Shown: positions 33,601 to 47,986 of the stretch, piece by piece | Numbering within the stretch: position 1 is the stretch's first letter | Layout: each line of letters opens with the position of its first letter | From: Spirogloea muscicola | Taxonomy: Eukaryota; Streptophyta; Zygnematophyceae; Spirogloeales; Spirogloeaceae | Length of the DNA: 64,000 nucleotides | Reading direction: 5' to 3' | Assembly (NCBI GenBank): GCA_009602725.1 | Contig: WELB01000032.1 | Coordinates: 703,691-767,690 of the forward strand | Made by a program: the position numbers and the translations under genes | The notes under the pieces: generated by a model | Told to the model about the DNA's origin: nothing | Databases searched by the model: none | Seen by the model: the letters and a program-made list of their open reading frames with translations, nothing else

Positions 33601-36600
33601 GCGATTTTGCCGAGTGGTTCTCTCCTTACTTGCTCCCCCCGCTGCTGCTGACAGCACGTACTGAGGACATCACATACATAGCCAAGGTATGTAGCTATTG
33701 GGTATCATTCCCCCAGGCAGCTGGCACTCACTGTCAACTCCTAGTGCTGCTATGGTCTTACTGCAGCCGTACAGTCCAAATATTCACTTTTCCCGTTGTC
33801 GTATGTCGTCAGACTTGCCTGCTATGCATCCGCAGCATCCATGTCAAAGCCGTATTCTCCTACCCCTGCACTGGCATGACGTGCACTTTGCTTGGGATGG
33901 GAATGCAAGTCTTCAATGCATCACTTGGCAGATGAGTGTCGTTTCTCACGTGTTGGGCTTGCGCTTGTGCAATTGTGCAAGATTCTCGATATTTCAACGC
34001 CGAAGCTCCTGAAGGACAACTTTGCTCCAACGTTTGGCACAATCCTGCCTCTCTATCAGACCAATGTGAAGGAGGACACCGTAAAGGCCTCTTCAGTCCT
34101 TCAAGGTCTCATGTTGGAGGTCGCAGAGATGTCAGAGAGCGAAAGAGATCTGCTCATCTCAAAGAAACTGGTCCGTGCTGCTACCCTTGAATTGAGAAAA
34201 GCTACATCAGTTGCTTTTCTTTTATGAGTGTCAACGCTCAGATGTGTGACAAAGCACACAGCCAGATGACGTTTCTGCAGCCAAGCACAGCAATTATAGC
34301 AATTACAAGGCAATGTAAGCAGCACAGAGGTATGCATCACTGTCATAGGTAGTGCCTTTGGTTGACTTGAATACTTGAGATCCTGACTGAGTCCTGACAG
34401 ATGAGCTTGCGTTTGTTTCAGCTCTCCATTGTGAGTGTCATTCTCAGCCATACTTCAGTGAATGAGGAGCCAAAATTGCAACAATACAGCAAGCAAGTGG
34501 TTGTGGAAGCTCTGCGTACTGTCATCGATGGCTTCTGGCAAGGGTTGTTCTCCTCACATCACAACAAGCGCTTGCATGAGCTTTGGCTATCAATGCTGAT
34601 TGTTTGCTAATTTCAGATGTATTCAAGCGCACTCATGTTCATGGCTATCCTCAATATCTGCACCCACCTGGAGCATTTGACCTCTGCATGTTGTTGATAG
34701 GTATATACTGTTTGGACTGTGAAGGGAGGAACCTTCTCAACCTCATAGCCTGATTGACCAGATGAACATACTTCGTCCAGATCGCGTCTTCACAGTAAGA
34801 GTCGTACATCTCCACTTGCTGGTCTGAAGCATACGGTAGGGTACACAATGGATCACATTGTGCAAGCTCTCTAGTGCTGGTCAAGCACTGAAGAGTTGCA
34901 TGCAATGTCACGCATGATTCACAGTAGTACAGCCAATGCTACTCGTATGTTTGTTACCCTGAATGCACATACAGTTGCTTCTGCACCTACATCACGAGCT
35001 TGAAAGAGCCATCTGTCCTCGGCACAAAAAGCATCAACTAGCTGCTCTTGGAGCATTTGTGGATGTGCTTCAGAAACGAGTAGCGGAGCCAAGCACTTAC
35101 AGGTGGGTCTATTACCTGTAATTTTTTAATGCATGACAGCATGCTCCTTGTTTGTGTCACGACCCCTGAAATATCATCAAAATGCAAGGTCTCCTCAGGA
35201 ATAATGCTGCTTCTTGATGTCAATTGGGCTTAGCTTGCATGTGTTGCTGCATTTGGCTACTCAATACCCTGCTCTGCATTGTGGTGACATGCTCAGGTAC
35301 ATTGTACAGATGGTGCTACAATCTCTGCATTATCCTGCACTTCAGGAGCAGTGCTGTAATCTTCTATCTGCACTTGTGGATGCCATTCAGCTGGAACAGA
35401 CCGAAAGAGATGTTCAGGTACTTGGAGAACAGCTTCGACCATTGGTGGCAAAGCTCGTCTCCTGCTACCTTGATACACAGGAGAAGCAATCCACTTGCAA
35501 AGGCTCTGCCGGAGATAGCTCGTCAACTACATACAGTAGGTCAGAGGTCGGCTGCCCAGATCTTATCATTCTCCTTATCCAGCGGCTCACAGAAGATGCC
35601 AGCCACCTCCACTATAAGTGGATAAAGGTCAGAGAAGGCATATGCCTGCAACCCAGTAGTTATCGTGTATGCTTCGCATCCTCTATATCTCCATGTATGT
35701 ATTACCCTTGTGCACAATCAACCACATGCGCGCAAGGAAGACTAAGACAATGTCCCTACATCAGGGACTGGACTTGCTACCAGACATGCCGGTCTTCAGG
35801 TCCATCCAAGCCTTGCACAGGAGGCTACGAGCTGATGTCACCTTTGCAGATGAGATAGTGCAGGTAGGAGGTCACGTGCACAGATCACAGTAGGTCAGCA
35901 GTGTAATTCGAAGAGCTTGTAGCAGATGCCATGAGACCAGTCCATTGGATGCAGGAACATTGGTGCTATCTTTACTTACTCTCTACTGATCAAACATATC
36001 TGAGTTGTTTTGGCAGTTTGTGCAGCGAGCTCCTCAGCTTCCACCTGAGCTTCGTGTGCAGAGGTATACTATGAGAAGACATTTGTGATTGTTTCTCCCC
36101 TTTACTTTCTTCTGCACCACTGTGAGCATGGGGGAGCTACGATCAGCCGCACCTGCATGAGGGGCTCACTACACAAGAGTGGGCTTGACAAATATGTTTT
36201 ACATGTTTGCAGCTTGCACTACTTGAGAGTACAGCTCCACAGTAGGACAACTTCTCTCCATAGTGTGGATGAGCAGAATGGAGGCGGCTGTAGCTTCAGA
36301 AGAAGCTTGAGAGCTGCCGCTTGGCAGCTGGTTCAGCTCTGCAAGAAGGACGGAAATTCAGATATGAGAGAGTTTGCTGGAGATCTTCTTGCTCAAGTGA
36401 GCTCACAAGCTGCAGTCAACATGCATGTATCGCAGCTTGTCAAGTACGTTAGCCTACCGCTTGGAGGTTTGAGCACACACAAATGAACACTCAGCAATGG
36501 CCGTCTTCTTTTGACAGACCGGTGTTGATTATGCATATTCAGTTTCTTTTTCTCCACCCCAAGAACGTCAGGACTGCATTGACGCTGGAGACAGGCACAA

Positions 36601-39600
36601 CATCCTTGCAACTACATCCCACGAAAGTACAGGAGGGTCGGATGTGGATGTCATTTTCTTCAATTCTGCTCAGAGAGATCACGAGGGCCTCTTGTCTCGT
36701 ATCATACGTTACATGATGACGTTTCTGACTGACAGTGATGTATGTATCATCGAACTTGCTGCAAAGAGCCTACAGGTATGATTGTCGGCGACACCTAAGG
36801 ACCTGACATGCACATGACATGCACAAATCGCCATGGGTGGTGTCATTGGCACAAGCTTTTGATCTGGAGATAATGTTTTATGCACAACATCCTGGTGAGC
36901 AGTGTTGATAAACTCCAATGTGTTAACCTTTCCAGGGGGTGCTTGCCACGGAAAAGGGATTTCAATACTTTTCGTCTATGGACAGAAGGCAAAGGATGTA
37001 CCTAGAGGTAAGCATGAAATCATCACATACCATCACATCGTGTGACTAGTGGTCGGTCCACGTTGCAGGTACCACTGCAAGCCCTGCATAGAAGAGTGAT
37101 TGTCATGAATGATGATGCATTTGATACGTAAGGTACAACAGATCCTGCATCAGCTCATCTGACAGCTTGACAATGAGTAGCACAACCTAGCAAAGGCAAT
37201 TGAGGCCTAGCACATAGTAGTTTCTGTGCTTGAAGCTGTTGCACACATTTGTTACAAGGGGGGTGCATGCTGAGAGGAGCTTTCGACACTGACTGCTCCA
37301 CTGAATCGCTGTGACATCATAAGCTGGCTGATCATCATTCTTCCACTCTCTGAACCTGCCCTGTCCCCCCAGTAACATCTGGATTCTTGTACAGCAACCT
37401 ATGCTCTGTGATGAAGCAGGTGCATTCAAAGGGAGTCAATCCAAAGAGGGTGGATGTTATACTCCAGACCGTAGCTTCTGATTCTGCAAGTAAGGGGAGG
37501 AGTTTGGGTGGTTGTAGAGTCGAAACTTATCCAGGAATATCCGTGGTGTTCATGCTAATATGCTGCTAAGCTGCAGTGCCGTACTCGTGAGAGAATTGTG
37601 ATCGTATTGTATCTCTTGCAGTAGAGCTTACAGTAGCTGTGGCTTAGAAGCACCAAAATTGGTGCACTCCCCTGATGTTTGCAGAGCATGCGAGTTCCTT
37701 GGACAATCCAGAGCTATGGCAATCAGCCGGCAAACCTCATGATAGTTGGATATGTGAGCTGGTATATTCGCTCCTAGCTCATGTGGATGATCAGATACTC
37801 AGGTATGCAAAGCCACTTGCATTGCTAGCAACCAGGTTCTCAAGTTCCTCAAAAGTTGAATAGAAGGAGCATGATATGATGATGTTACCTACTGCAGGAT
37901 ATGTCAACCTATGGCGTTGCATAAGCCTTCTTTCGCAGAGGACCTTCTTCCACAGACACTTTCATACCTGGCAGCTGTCAGTGGCTCAGATGGGGATATG
38001 TGCCAACAAATCTCAAGCCAGGTATTGAGCTACTACACGAAGTACCACTACACCCAAATTCATGTCTGCTGAGCCATTAGACTTCTACAGCTTGAGTCAA
38101 CAGTCTTTAGTGTCTATAGCATGTATTTGCATACCCTGTCATTGTGTCAATGTATAATTGGACTAAAATTTAAAGTGGACTAGACTGGGTATCAGCCTCT
38201 CGTACGAAGCTTGCAGTCACCAACCTAGTACCTCTGACATACTACATGGGCAGGTTGAGAAGCACCTCTTTGGGCATGACGGGAGCAGTGCAAGATCCCT
38301 TCAGGTGTTTCTAGATGCCTTGAATCATTTACGCAGTATTTTTGTAGATACACATTCTACATTTCCACCAACAGCCAGAAACGACGGCCCGACATCTAAG
38401 GTGCTCGCACACTGATTTCATGTTTGTAGTCATGCTTGATCACATCAGCAAGCTGTACAGGTCCAATCTCTGGTTGCCTATTTTTTTTTGCGTTCAATCA
38501 GACCACAATAGTATGTGTTGGCACATGAAGCCAAGAAGTAGCTTGTAGCTAAGGCAGTCTGATACAAATCAGGATTATAGCTTGCTTTATTGGACTTCTT
38601 GCGTCTACAGACCTCCAGAAGATCAACTAGCAGCCAGTCAAAGGAGCAACATGGAGATGTCTCAACTGACTTGCCCTCTCCAGCAGACTGGCAAACTGTG
38701 CGCACTTTGCCAGTCTGCATAGCCATAAGTTGTGTAGCTTCTTGTGGGGTTCATCACAGACTGTACCTGCTTGCCTGAGCTATGGCCATTGTGCACTACC
38801 CAAAGAAAGCTTAGCATGATATGTCGATCTCTTTGTTTCCTGCATTGTCCTATTGAAGAAGCCTTGATATAATACCTCTTAGTGCTCACTTTCCTGCTTA
38901 CAGGTCTACTGGCTGACAATAGATTACCTTGAGACTGCAAAAGCGGCCCAGGTAGGCAACAAAGGCAGCAAGCAGGAATTTGCTTCCCTTTGCAGAAGCT
39001 ATCAATAACAATGAGAGCTCTACTCGCATTCTCATTTGAAGATTTCTGAACTGTACAGAAATGCTCGGCAATATTCACATCAATTTTGTACTTGGAGCAC
39101 TGGTGCGAGATCCATCACGGAGTACTGAGGCTTGGTGATCCCAGCCTCCTCATGGATAACTCAGTGAGTGTCCTTTTTCATTGTGATTGCTCCACATCAC
39201 CTACCTATCATGTTGGTGACAGATTAAGCGTGTTGTTGTGAGCAGAAAGTGATCCAATATCGGCAAATGCCTGAGAAAACTTAAGAGCCTGGCAAACTGT
39301 GTTGCCTTTTGCTTCATGATACCTTCATTTGAGCTGTTGCAACAGAATTGCATCAGCCAATGTCTGCTACATCTTGAATAGGAGATTACTTGTGGTGGGT
39401 AGCAGATTCCAGAGCACGAAAAGCTTCTGCTGGATGCATACTCCAGAATGAACGAGCCAGATGGCATATATGGGGTTGCTCGTACAAACCAGGTGATGCC
39501 AAGTGTCCTGCCCTATGGGAGGTTGCAATGATGCATTTAAGTTTCTTGCACGGTGCTACATGGCACTCTCCTTGGCATGAGCATTTTCATGAGTTGACAC

Positions 39601-42600
39601 GCTGTTGTTGGTTCTGCAACAGATTGAGGCTCAATTGTGTGTTCTTGAGCATGAAGGGAGTTGGAGCAGGGCTGTTGAGAACTATGACATCCTTCTCCAG
39701 AACCACCAGCTTGATGATCTTGCAGCACCTGATGGCACGGTGCATCCAGCCAAATTTGGGGAGGACCATATGGAGTCCTCATACAACACAAGCTTGGAGA
39801 ATGCTGAATATAAGAAACATACAATACAAGAGGGCTTAATGAATTCTCTACAACAGTCTGGCTACCTTCACATCCTTCAGACATACCTGCTGGGCCTGCC
39901 AAGTCAAGAAAGACATCGCGCAGTGATTGATCCTGCCTTCTCAGAACAGCAGGTGTTGATATGATGCTAGTTTGTCAATGCACTTAACATAGAAGCTGCT
40001 TGGTGAGCTTAGTGAAGCATGTTGGCTGCTGATCCCACTGCTCCAAGCGGGCCCCTAAACAGGATTTGCCATGCGTGAGTCGCAGTATGAAGCGGCTTGG
40101 AGAATTTCTCGGTGGGGAGATGACTCTTTGACGGGATTGGCAGATGGATCACTAGCTATACTTGATGATAGTCAACGCCCCCAGTTCCACGCTTGCTTGT
40201 ACAGGTAGGGCGCATACTCACTAGGATCCGTGACTTTCACGGACTGCGATAATGGGGACCATCTGGAAATACATAGTCAAGCGAGTCGGGGGTGATGAGC
40301 ACTGTCTTAAGTTGCTGCTTCCAACTGATACACATTGGTGCTTAATGTGGTGTAGTTCTTTAAGGAGTCTCATTGACGGAGACTTGAATGCTTTCAGACG
40401 AGGTCTGAAAGCAGGCAGAGAGGTATTCACTGGGATGCTCCGGCCTGTGTGGCTGTTGTCTAGAAGATTCTAGGCCCTGCCAAAAGTACAGAAGAAGTTG
40501 ATGCCATATGATCAGAAGTTGATGCCTTGACCGAGTTGGGATGAAGTCGGAGCTAGTTTGACATTTGTGGGGTTATCTGTTCTTTGTTTGGACAAGTGCC
40601 TATTGGATGGTATTACAAACACCAACGTGGAGAGCATGCAGCTCATGGAGTCAACTATTGTCAAGCTCCAGGTTTGCAAAGAACTTATGAGCTAGTCACC
40701 ATGAGCTTAACTGCATGCACCATGACTGGTCTTGTAAGGGACACTCGGTCGAGTGCCTGAACGTCTCTTAAATTCGCAGAATTGAAGGTAACTTCCTGCG
40801 TATGCCGACAACAGGTGCTGAGTAGCCTTGATGAAGCATGGCCATTGAGGTGGCCAGAGAAGCCTTTGCTGAGAGAGTTAACCATGGGGCCCAAAGATGT
40901 GGAAAACTGCTGTGAGGAAAAGGTTTGTCAGAGTCAACTATGGCTTACACCATGTCTATCCAGCATCAGGCAGCCATTGAGGTCCTTTGCTTCATACTTT
41001 GCACACACACAAGCAGCATAAGCTGATTACATTAGCAAGCAGATGGAGTACATTAAGATGACAAGTATCTCAACCAAGAGGATACAACCTTGGACCATAT
41101 GTCCATGCTGACATGCTCACTTACTTCAGAAATAGTCGCTTGTCCTCAACATTCACATGGCAGGTAGTCAACATGGAGGCAGCATGGCAAGAAAGATTGG
41201 ACTCGATGGAAGGAAGATATGGACTATTAGAACCTCTATTTGCAATCCGCAGAATCCTCTTGAGGATTCTTCCTCTGAGGCTCTTGCGACTGCGGCATCT
41301 GTGGCAGACGGCAAGGAGTGCTCGCAAGGTGAACATAAAAACTTCATCAGGGAAGCACCCACAGTCAGATGGTTGGCAGTGGAATCATGTGGGATGTGAC
41401 CTTTTCATGTACATCATCTATAAGTAAGCCATACATGACGGCTGATACAAACATGAGACTCTGCTACTCAGGCAAGAAGGTGGAACCATGCTGCAAGTGC
41501 TTTGCACGAGCTCAAGTACCTCCAGCGATCACAAAGCACTGAGCCAAGCAGGATTACACTGCCCAAGTCAGAACTGAACAACGTCATTCTTGCTGGACGA
41601 GTAAGTTGAAATGCTTCCTGAGAAGAGACTGCATGATATGCAGATATTTGCATGCCCCGCCTGTGAAGAGCTTCGCTTGCACATTATCCACTACATGATG
41701 AAATTCTCTCAAAGCAACCTTTACTTGCTCGTGAATCTCTTTGGGCAACATATGACTACAGGTGGAGGAAGCAAAGCTCCTGTGGGCACAAGGATGCCAT
41801 GAGATGGCTGTCAACCTTCTACGCCATCTACTCCAATTGCAATCCATTTCCATCACAGACCAAGCAATGCTGACTTGCCTCACAGGCAAAATGCTCGCAG
41901 AGGCAAGAGCTGCCAGGTAGGTTTTGCATTGACTGTATTGGTTCCGATGACAGACATGTATGGCATGACTTTCAGCAACTTCCTGATTCTTGACTCGCAC
42001 ATTGGCTCATGATTCAGCCATAGAGATATCCTTGAGCAGCATTTTGTACAAGCTGTGGAGCTGGTTAAGAATTCAGGTGGGACTATGCAAGACGGCTCTC
42101 TGGGTCACAAATCGGCTTTCCAGTACCTCAACTGCCGAACACAGTATAGGCTGGCGCACTATGCAGACATGCTGTACCGTGGCCATGATGCTCGTCTTTC
42201 CTCAAGCCAGTGGCAGGCCTCCCTTGACCTGCAAGAGCACAAGGTCAAGCCTCTCCGGACTACAAGAATCTGTTTGACAGAAATGAGGATGCATGTCAGC
42301 TTTACGTTGCAGTCATCACCTAGTGCACTACTCAACATCAGCATTCAATTAGCCTCCACGATTTGAAGACTCGTCTCAGCTATACACATTGTGTATGATG
42401 TCCCACTACAGGCCAAGGAGCTTGAAGCTCTCAAGCGGAGGATGAAGACAACCGTCAAAGTAATGAAAATATATGCTACTGAATTCTAGCTGCTATTTTC
42501 TTGCTCTGTACTTGCAGTCACTTGCTGCAACTTGTCCCTGGCCCGTAAGATGAACAAGTGGAAATTTTGAAGTTCAAGCTTTGGGCAATGATATTTTTCG

Positions 42601-45600
42601 TCTTGCAGACAGAGGACAAACGAGCTTGTTCTGTCAAAGCAGCTGAGCTAGAGAAGCAATTGACCCTTGACAAAGAGGAGATCCAGCGTACTCATGTAAA
42701 AGCATCATGCCTTCCTAGCATCTAAGACCCACATGTAATGGTCAGTAATGGGCTGACATCATAGCTATTCAGTAGCCAAGACCCACATTATTTTGATGAC
42801 CAGGGATGGCTGACAAAATTTCCACTGCATACAGCCTCCTTACAAGCCTTGCGGACAGTTTACCAGTATCTTTGGTTCACCTTGTTGTGCAGGAAGAGCA
42901 TGTCAATTTTCTGATGATAGCTTTAGAGAGCTACAGGGCCTGTCTCTTGGCTGGTGACAAGTATGATATGCGTGTGGTGAGCACTTTTGGACACATAGTG
43001 CAAGTTGGAACATTCAACTTTAGCTTCTCATGCAGACCACACTCATCTACCTTACTATTGCCTCACAACTCTGTGTATGCAAGCGTGAGTGTAAGCAAGC
43101 GTGACAGTGAGATACTTGCTCCTTCATGCATGAAGCTGTCAGACATGACTCCGCTACATACAAAAGAACCAACGTACAAGGGCTTGTCGCTGCCATGATT
43201 GAACAGGTGTTTAGACTATTGTCCTTGTGGTTCAACCTCAATGCTGTACCTCGTGTTAATCTGGCCATGCTTGAAACGATTAATAAGGTAAGTTCGTGAC
43301 GAAGTTGTCCTCCTTCTCTTTGAAGGGGCAAAAGCTTTGCAATGTGAGCTTTGTCAATTCTGCAACAAAGATTTTGCGCTGATTGCAGCCCACTGTCAGG
43401 TACCATCAAGCAAATTCATCCCACTTGTATACCAGATAGCTTCTAGGCTGAGTAACAGCCAGCTCCAGGAGGGTCCATCATCTTTTCAGGTCTCACTCCT
43501 CTCCACGACCCTGTATACATCTTATTGCGCTGTACATTTGATCGCCTCCTTATGCACTATTTCCTTCCTCTACCTACGTATATGCCTTGTAGACAAAGCT
43601 TCATGAGCTTGGTGCTTTACCTGCCAGAGGCACACAACAATGTGCCTCTGGCAATAACCTCCTGTTATGTGGTCCTCGTCATGAGATCATACCGAGGCCT
43701 AAGTAACACCAAGCTGCCAGTGCTAATCCACTTATGTTAAATAAGTGGAGTCAAGGTTGCGGATTTTAAATGCCAGACTCACAGGAAGATCGTTCACTCT
43801 CTCAGAATGTGCTGATTGAGTTGGTAACAAGGATGATGATTGAGCACCCTTACCACACAGTGTACCAGGTGGGTCACATCTGGGCACTCAAGCGAACGTC
43901 TGATCAGCCAGTGTCACATTCTGTTTTTCAAAAAGGGAATCTGGGACGAAAAATTTGACGCAATTGGGACGAAAGTATCACTAGAATGAAGGGCTTGATG
44001 TTGCGCCACAGCAGGTATGCATGGCCGAGCCTTCTAATTCTTGCTGTTGGTTGCAGCTCTTATCGTTGGCAAATGGAGACAGAATCAAAGCTAGACAAAG
44101 GAGCAAGAACGTTTTTGTTGCGGACCTGGACAAGAAAAAGGCAGCTGAACTACTTCTAGACAAACTTGCCTCAAAGCATGGGCCACTGCTTCAGCAGGTA
44201 GGCGTACTTTAACTGTCCACTTACAAATTATTGTCTTCGAATGCTGTTAGTCATACTGCTGCATACAACATAAGGTCTTACTAAGCATGCCACAGATACG
44301 TGGTTGAATAGAAACCCTAGCCCTCCTCACCTCATTTCTTGTCTTGCTGACTAGATGAGGCAAGTGGTTGAGATGTACATTCAACTGGCTGAAATGGAAG
44401 CATCGAAGGAGGTAAAGACAAGGAGGCTCTACTGTGAAGAACTCATTAGAAAATCAAACTTCTCCCCAGCCCCTGCGTATCTTGGTCTGATGACTGTGTG
44501 CCAGGCTCCAATTTCTTGGAGCTTTTATTCAGCTTGTAGATGAGGCGTGCAGGGTGGCTTGTCATCCTTCGCAGGACACACAGAAGAAGCTTGCAGTCCC
44601 TCGTGAGATCCAAGGCATCCGACAGCTTGAGCTCGTATGTCTCGTCTCACACTTCTTATACCTGCCTCTTACATGGTTGCTGTCTACAATCTTCATGAGC
44701 TCCTGCAATTCTGTTTGTATCTCCAGGTGCCAGTAATCACAGCACCTTTGCCAGTGGACAGGGATGGGCAGTACCCACCAGGATCTTTTGCACATTTTTG
44801 CGGTATCACAAATAGCATCAGGTGAGTTGCAGGAGAGGCTTCAACATTAAGCCACTGTGCTGGTGCAGAAGCAGCTGAAAAACCAAGCCATATTAACCAT
44901 ATCAACATCTAATATCTTAATAACCATGGCTGGTGATCAGTGTAACCTTCCAGTTCCTGTCTCATAACACTGGCTTGCTGTGATGCACTCACGTTCACTG
45001 CTTGGACTGACTTGTTTTAGGGTGATGAATGGGATTAATGCACCAAAGGTGGTGGAATGCCTGGCATCAAATGGGCACACTTACAGACAGTTGGCAAAAT
45101 CTGGGAATGACGATCTTCGTCAAGATGCTGTATGATCCAATACCTTGTTCATCACGCATCACATTGTTAAAATATAGCTTGAACAAAACTAAAGAACAAC
45201 ACTTCTGCACAGTGTCGATGAGGAGTTCTGCAAAACCTTGACATTTTGGAAAATTAGATACTTTCACAAGGTTGGACTTAAGATCCACAAATTCGAATTT
45301 CGACTGACTGCGAAGCTTTGACCAGCAGGTAATGGAGCAGCTATTTGAAGTGGCCAATGCCTTGCTAAGAGATCATGCTGACACTCGCAAGCGCCGCTTG
45401 CACATCCGCACCTATAAAGTACAAACATCATGCCTTCCTTGTGGATGACCAATATAAAGCTTTGATGTTCACTTCGACTGACAAAAGAGCAGCTTGTTCT
45501 GTGGATGATATAGGGTGATGCTTACAAAAATCTGCTCTTCCAGCTAACTCAAAGCCTTGCATTTTGAGCAAGATAAAATGAGCAAGAGAAGATCTTGATG

Positions 45601-47986
45601 CAAGGCTGACTCGCACAATTGCAGGTCGTTCCCTTCACCCCCAGTGCAGGCATACTTGAGTGGGTAGATGGCACTGTTACACTGGGAGAATACCTACTGG
45701 GAAGGTCAGTACTTGGTCACCGACAGAAGACAATGTGACCAAACAGAAGGTCTCTTGACTTCCAGCTGTGTGCTAATGATTATTGAAGAAGGATACAACC
45801 AATACGTCAAATAAGCATCACTTAGGTGTCAACCATCATTTGCAGTCCCTAAGCCTCTGATTTGTGTGTGGGCTGATGTAATATGTGTGCATGGCATGTG
45901 CTGCATACCTATCACATGCTCCAGCTCTAGAGCTGGCGGAGCACACGGACGCTATGGAGGAAGTGACTGGGCATTCATGCGTTGCCGAGAATTCATGACA
46001 GCGGCAAGTGGCTTAGCAGCTTCTGACTCCAAAAAGAGTCACTCTTGTACCTGATCTCCACCCATTCCCACATTATTGAGACTAATAGCTGATTCTAGCT
46101 GTATCATGTATCATGTGGTATCGCTGTCATGCACACAGGAGAAGAACAAGAGGAAGGCATTTCACACAGTGTGTGACAACTTCAGGTCCACATACATAAC
46201 CTCTTTCTTTCCTTTGGAGGACTTTACAGTTCACTAAGGACAACTGTATAAGCTGCGCTACAATGTGGCCCACCAATTAGAGTTGGTGGTCTGACATCCT
46301 CGTCATCCCTCATCTATCTGCCTCAAATGGCAGGCCTGTGATGCATCACTTCTTCTTGGAGAGGTTTTTGCGGCCTTCTGATTGGTACGAGAAGCGGCTT
46401 GCCTACACTCGAAGTGTTGCAGCAAGTTCTATGGTAAATGGCCTCACTGCTGAGAGCTTTCCCACTGCTGCATATCATCGGCTGCCCCATCATCAGCAGG
46501 CCACCTCAGTATCGAACCAGTTTGCTGCAGTGCACTCCTCTTTTGCCAGTACATAGATTTTCCATGACGCACACATGTTGTAAGAGACTGCCTAAGCAAA
46601 TGCAGTATACTTGAAGCCAAGCCTGCCTACTTAAGCATGTCATTCTTCCCTCTTCCCTCATTGTCGGACCAGATTGGGTACATCGTAGGCCTGGGTGATC
46701 GACACTCCATGAATCTGCTGGTGGATGAGGAAACAGCAGAAATCATTCACATTGACTTGGGCGTTGCTTTTGAGCAAGGTCTCATGCTCAAGACTCCAGA
46801 GAGGGTACTTCTCACACTTCTACTCGTTGTGTACAGTTGTCAGCGTCCACATTGCATACCTATATGTATAAAGGCTGATGAAGGTTGATCAACATTGGCA
46901 CGATGGCAGGTGCCATTTCGGCTTACTAGGGACATAGTAGATGGCATGGGCTTGTGTGGAGTGGAGGGAGTGTTCAGACGATGCAGCGAAGCAACACTGG
47001 GCGTCATGCGGACCAATAAGGAGGCACTGCTCACCATCATCGAGGTTCAGATGTTCAATTCACAGCATAAGTGGGCCTGCTAAGTGGTTATCATAGATGC
47101 ATGCTTGGGTTATGGTCTCAGCTCAGCCCAAATGTCGGTGTTGTTCCCAAGCTGCGCTGTCAACATGCTACAAAGTATATCTCCTTCTGCAGCAAAAGTC
47201 GCCCAGCATTCATTAGTCAGCCACATCTTCAATCACATTGCAGGTCTTCATACATGATCCTCTATACAAATGGGCCATCTCCCCACTGAAGGCCTTGCAA
47301 CGTCAGCAGGTATATGTGCTAGAGAGGCTGCACAGGCTTGAAGTATCACAACAACGAGCCATTGACTGAAGCATGCTGAAGGCCGAAGCAAAGAATTCCA
47401 TGCATGCAAACACAAGCGAAAGGCCGTAGACAGCAATTGCACGAATGCATACTACCACAGTCACCCATTTGATGAAGCATTTGATGCATCTGTTATGACT
47501 ACCTCTCTTCTTCATGACAGGATGAACCCATGCTAGATAACAGTGATTCCTTCAAGTTTGACCCGTACGGAGAAGCAAGGGAGGGTAATCAAGAGGCAGC
47601 CAGAGCTCTCATGCGCGTGAAGCATAAATTGGACGGCTATGAGGATGGGGAGCTCCGGAGTATTCAAGGGCAGGTCAGTTATGCATTTGACGTACTCTTC
47701 CTTCCTGTGGATGCGGAAGTAGCAGGTTGCAAACAAGATACCAGCAGAAGATTCTATTTGTCATTCAGTCACAAGCTTGAAGTGTTACAGCACTCTGGAT
47801 GATGTTTGTCGCCGAGTAAGTCCCATTTTTGTCAAAAGCTGGCTTCAGCACCTGATCTCATTTAACACATAGTTGCGTATTCCTGAAAACCTTTACTGTC
47901 ATGAACAGGTGCAGCAACTGATACAGGATGCTGTTGATCCAGAACGCCTTTGCACCATGTTTCCTGGTTGGGCTGCGTGGCTGTAA
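24639..47986 (+). CDS. ATM: ATM-type PI3K-like protein kinase, very many exons
   Basis: ATM is the nuclear serine/threonine kinase that signals DNA double-strand breaks. The first exon (24639-24812) contains the TAN motif [18 protein letters not shown] of the ATM N terminus, and the last codes for the FATC domain ending MFPGWAAWL with its stop at 47984-47986. The FAT domain shows at 42.06-42.25 kb ([16 protein letters not shown]). The kinase is read from exons at about 44576-44634, 44728-44820, 45021-45129, 45330-45418, 45625-45703, 45929 on, 46139-46185, 46333-46434, 46671-46804, 46911-47045 and 47245 on. It has [39 protein letters not shown] (catalytic Asp, Asn) and [12 protein letters not shown] (metal-binding Asp). 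The middle 25-42 kb is short exons of helical-repeat sequence with low conservation, which I did not splice in full. The gene is over 23 kb, with most introns 80-250 bp. No disabling change was seen in the parts I read. Start chosen because it gives the TAN motif near the N terminus. Confidence 0.92.
24933..24980 (+). promoter_or_regulatory. Hairpin covering the 5' splice site of ATM exon 2
   Basis: The left arm starts TTGCTTGTAAGAA and continues to GCAGC (24933-24954). The right arm ends TTCTTACAAGCAA (24960-24980). They pair almost perfectly over about 21 bp with a tight loop. The presumed donor GTAAG of ATM intron 2 (24939) sits inside the left arm, so the fold could hide it from U1. Regulation is inference. 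Confidence 0.5.
42055..42252 (+). other. ATM: ATM FAT-domain exon
   Basis: This reads [14 protein letters not shown] into [18 protein letters not shown] and [15 protein letters not shown], then splices to [14 protein letters not shown] near 42412. It matches the end of the plant ATM FAT domain, where the Y-R-L-A-H-Y-A-D block is highly conserved. Confidence 0.85.
44576..47310 (+). other. ATM: ATM kinase-domain exons
   Basis: About eleven exons encode the PI3/PI4-kinase fold. Key pieces in order: [176 protein letters not shown] and [20 protein letters not shown]. The catalytic DRHxxN and DLG motifs are intact. Confidence 0.93.
47909..47986 (+). other. ATM: ATM FATC exon
   Basis: After the exon ending [10 protein letters not shown], the last exon reads [20 protein letters not shown] and WAAWL, then TAA. 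This is a canonical FATC end and fixes the 3' limit of the gene. Confidence 0.93.

Noticed and set aside
25500-42000. Several separate small genes between 25 and 42 kb
   Set aside because: The short plus-strand open segments are exons of one ATM gene, since the TAN motif upstream and the FAT, kinase and FATC exons downstream are collinear on the same strand with no competing start or stop signals.
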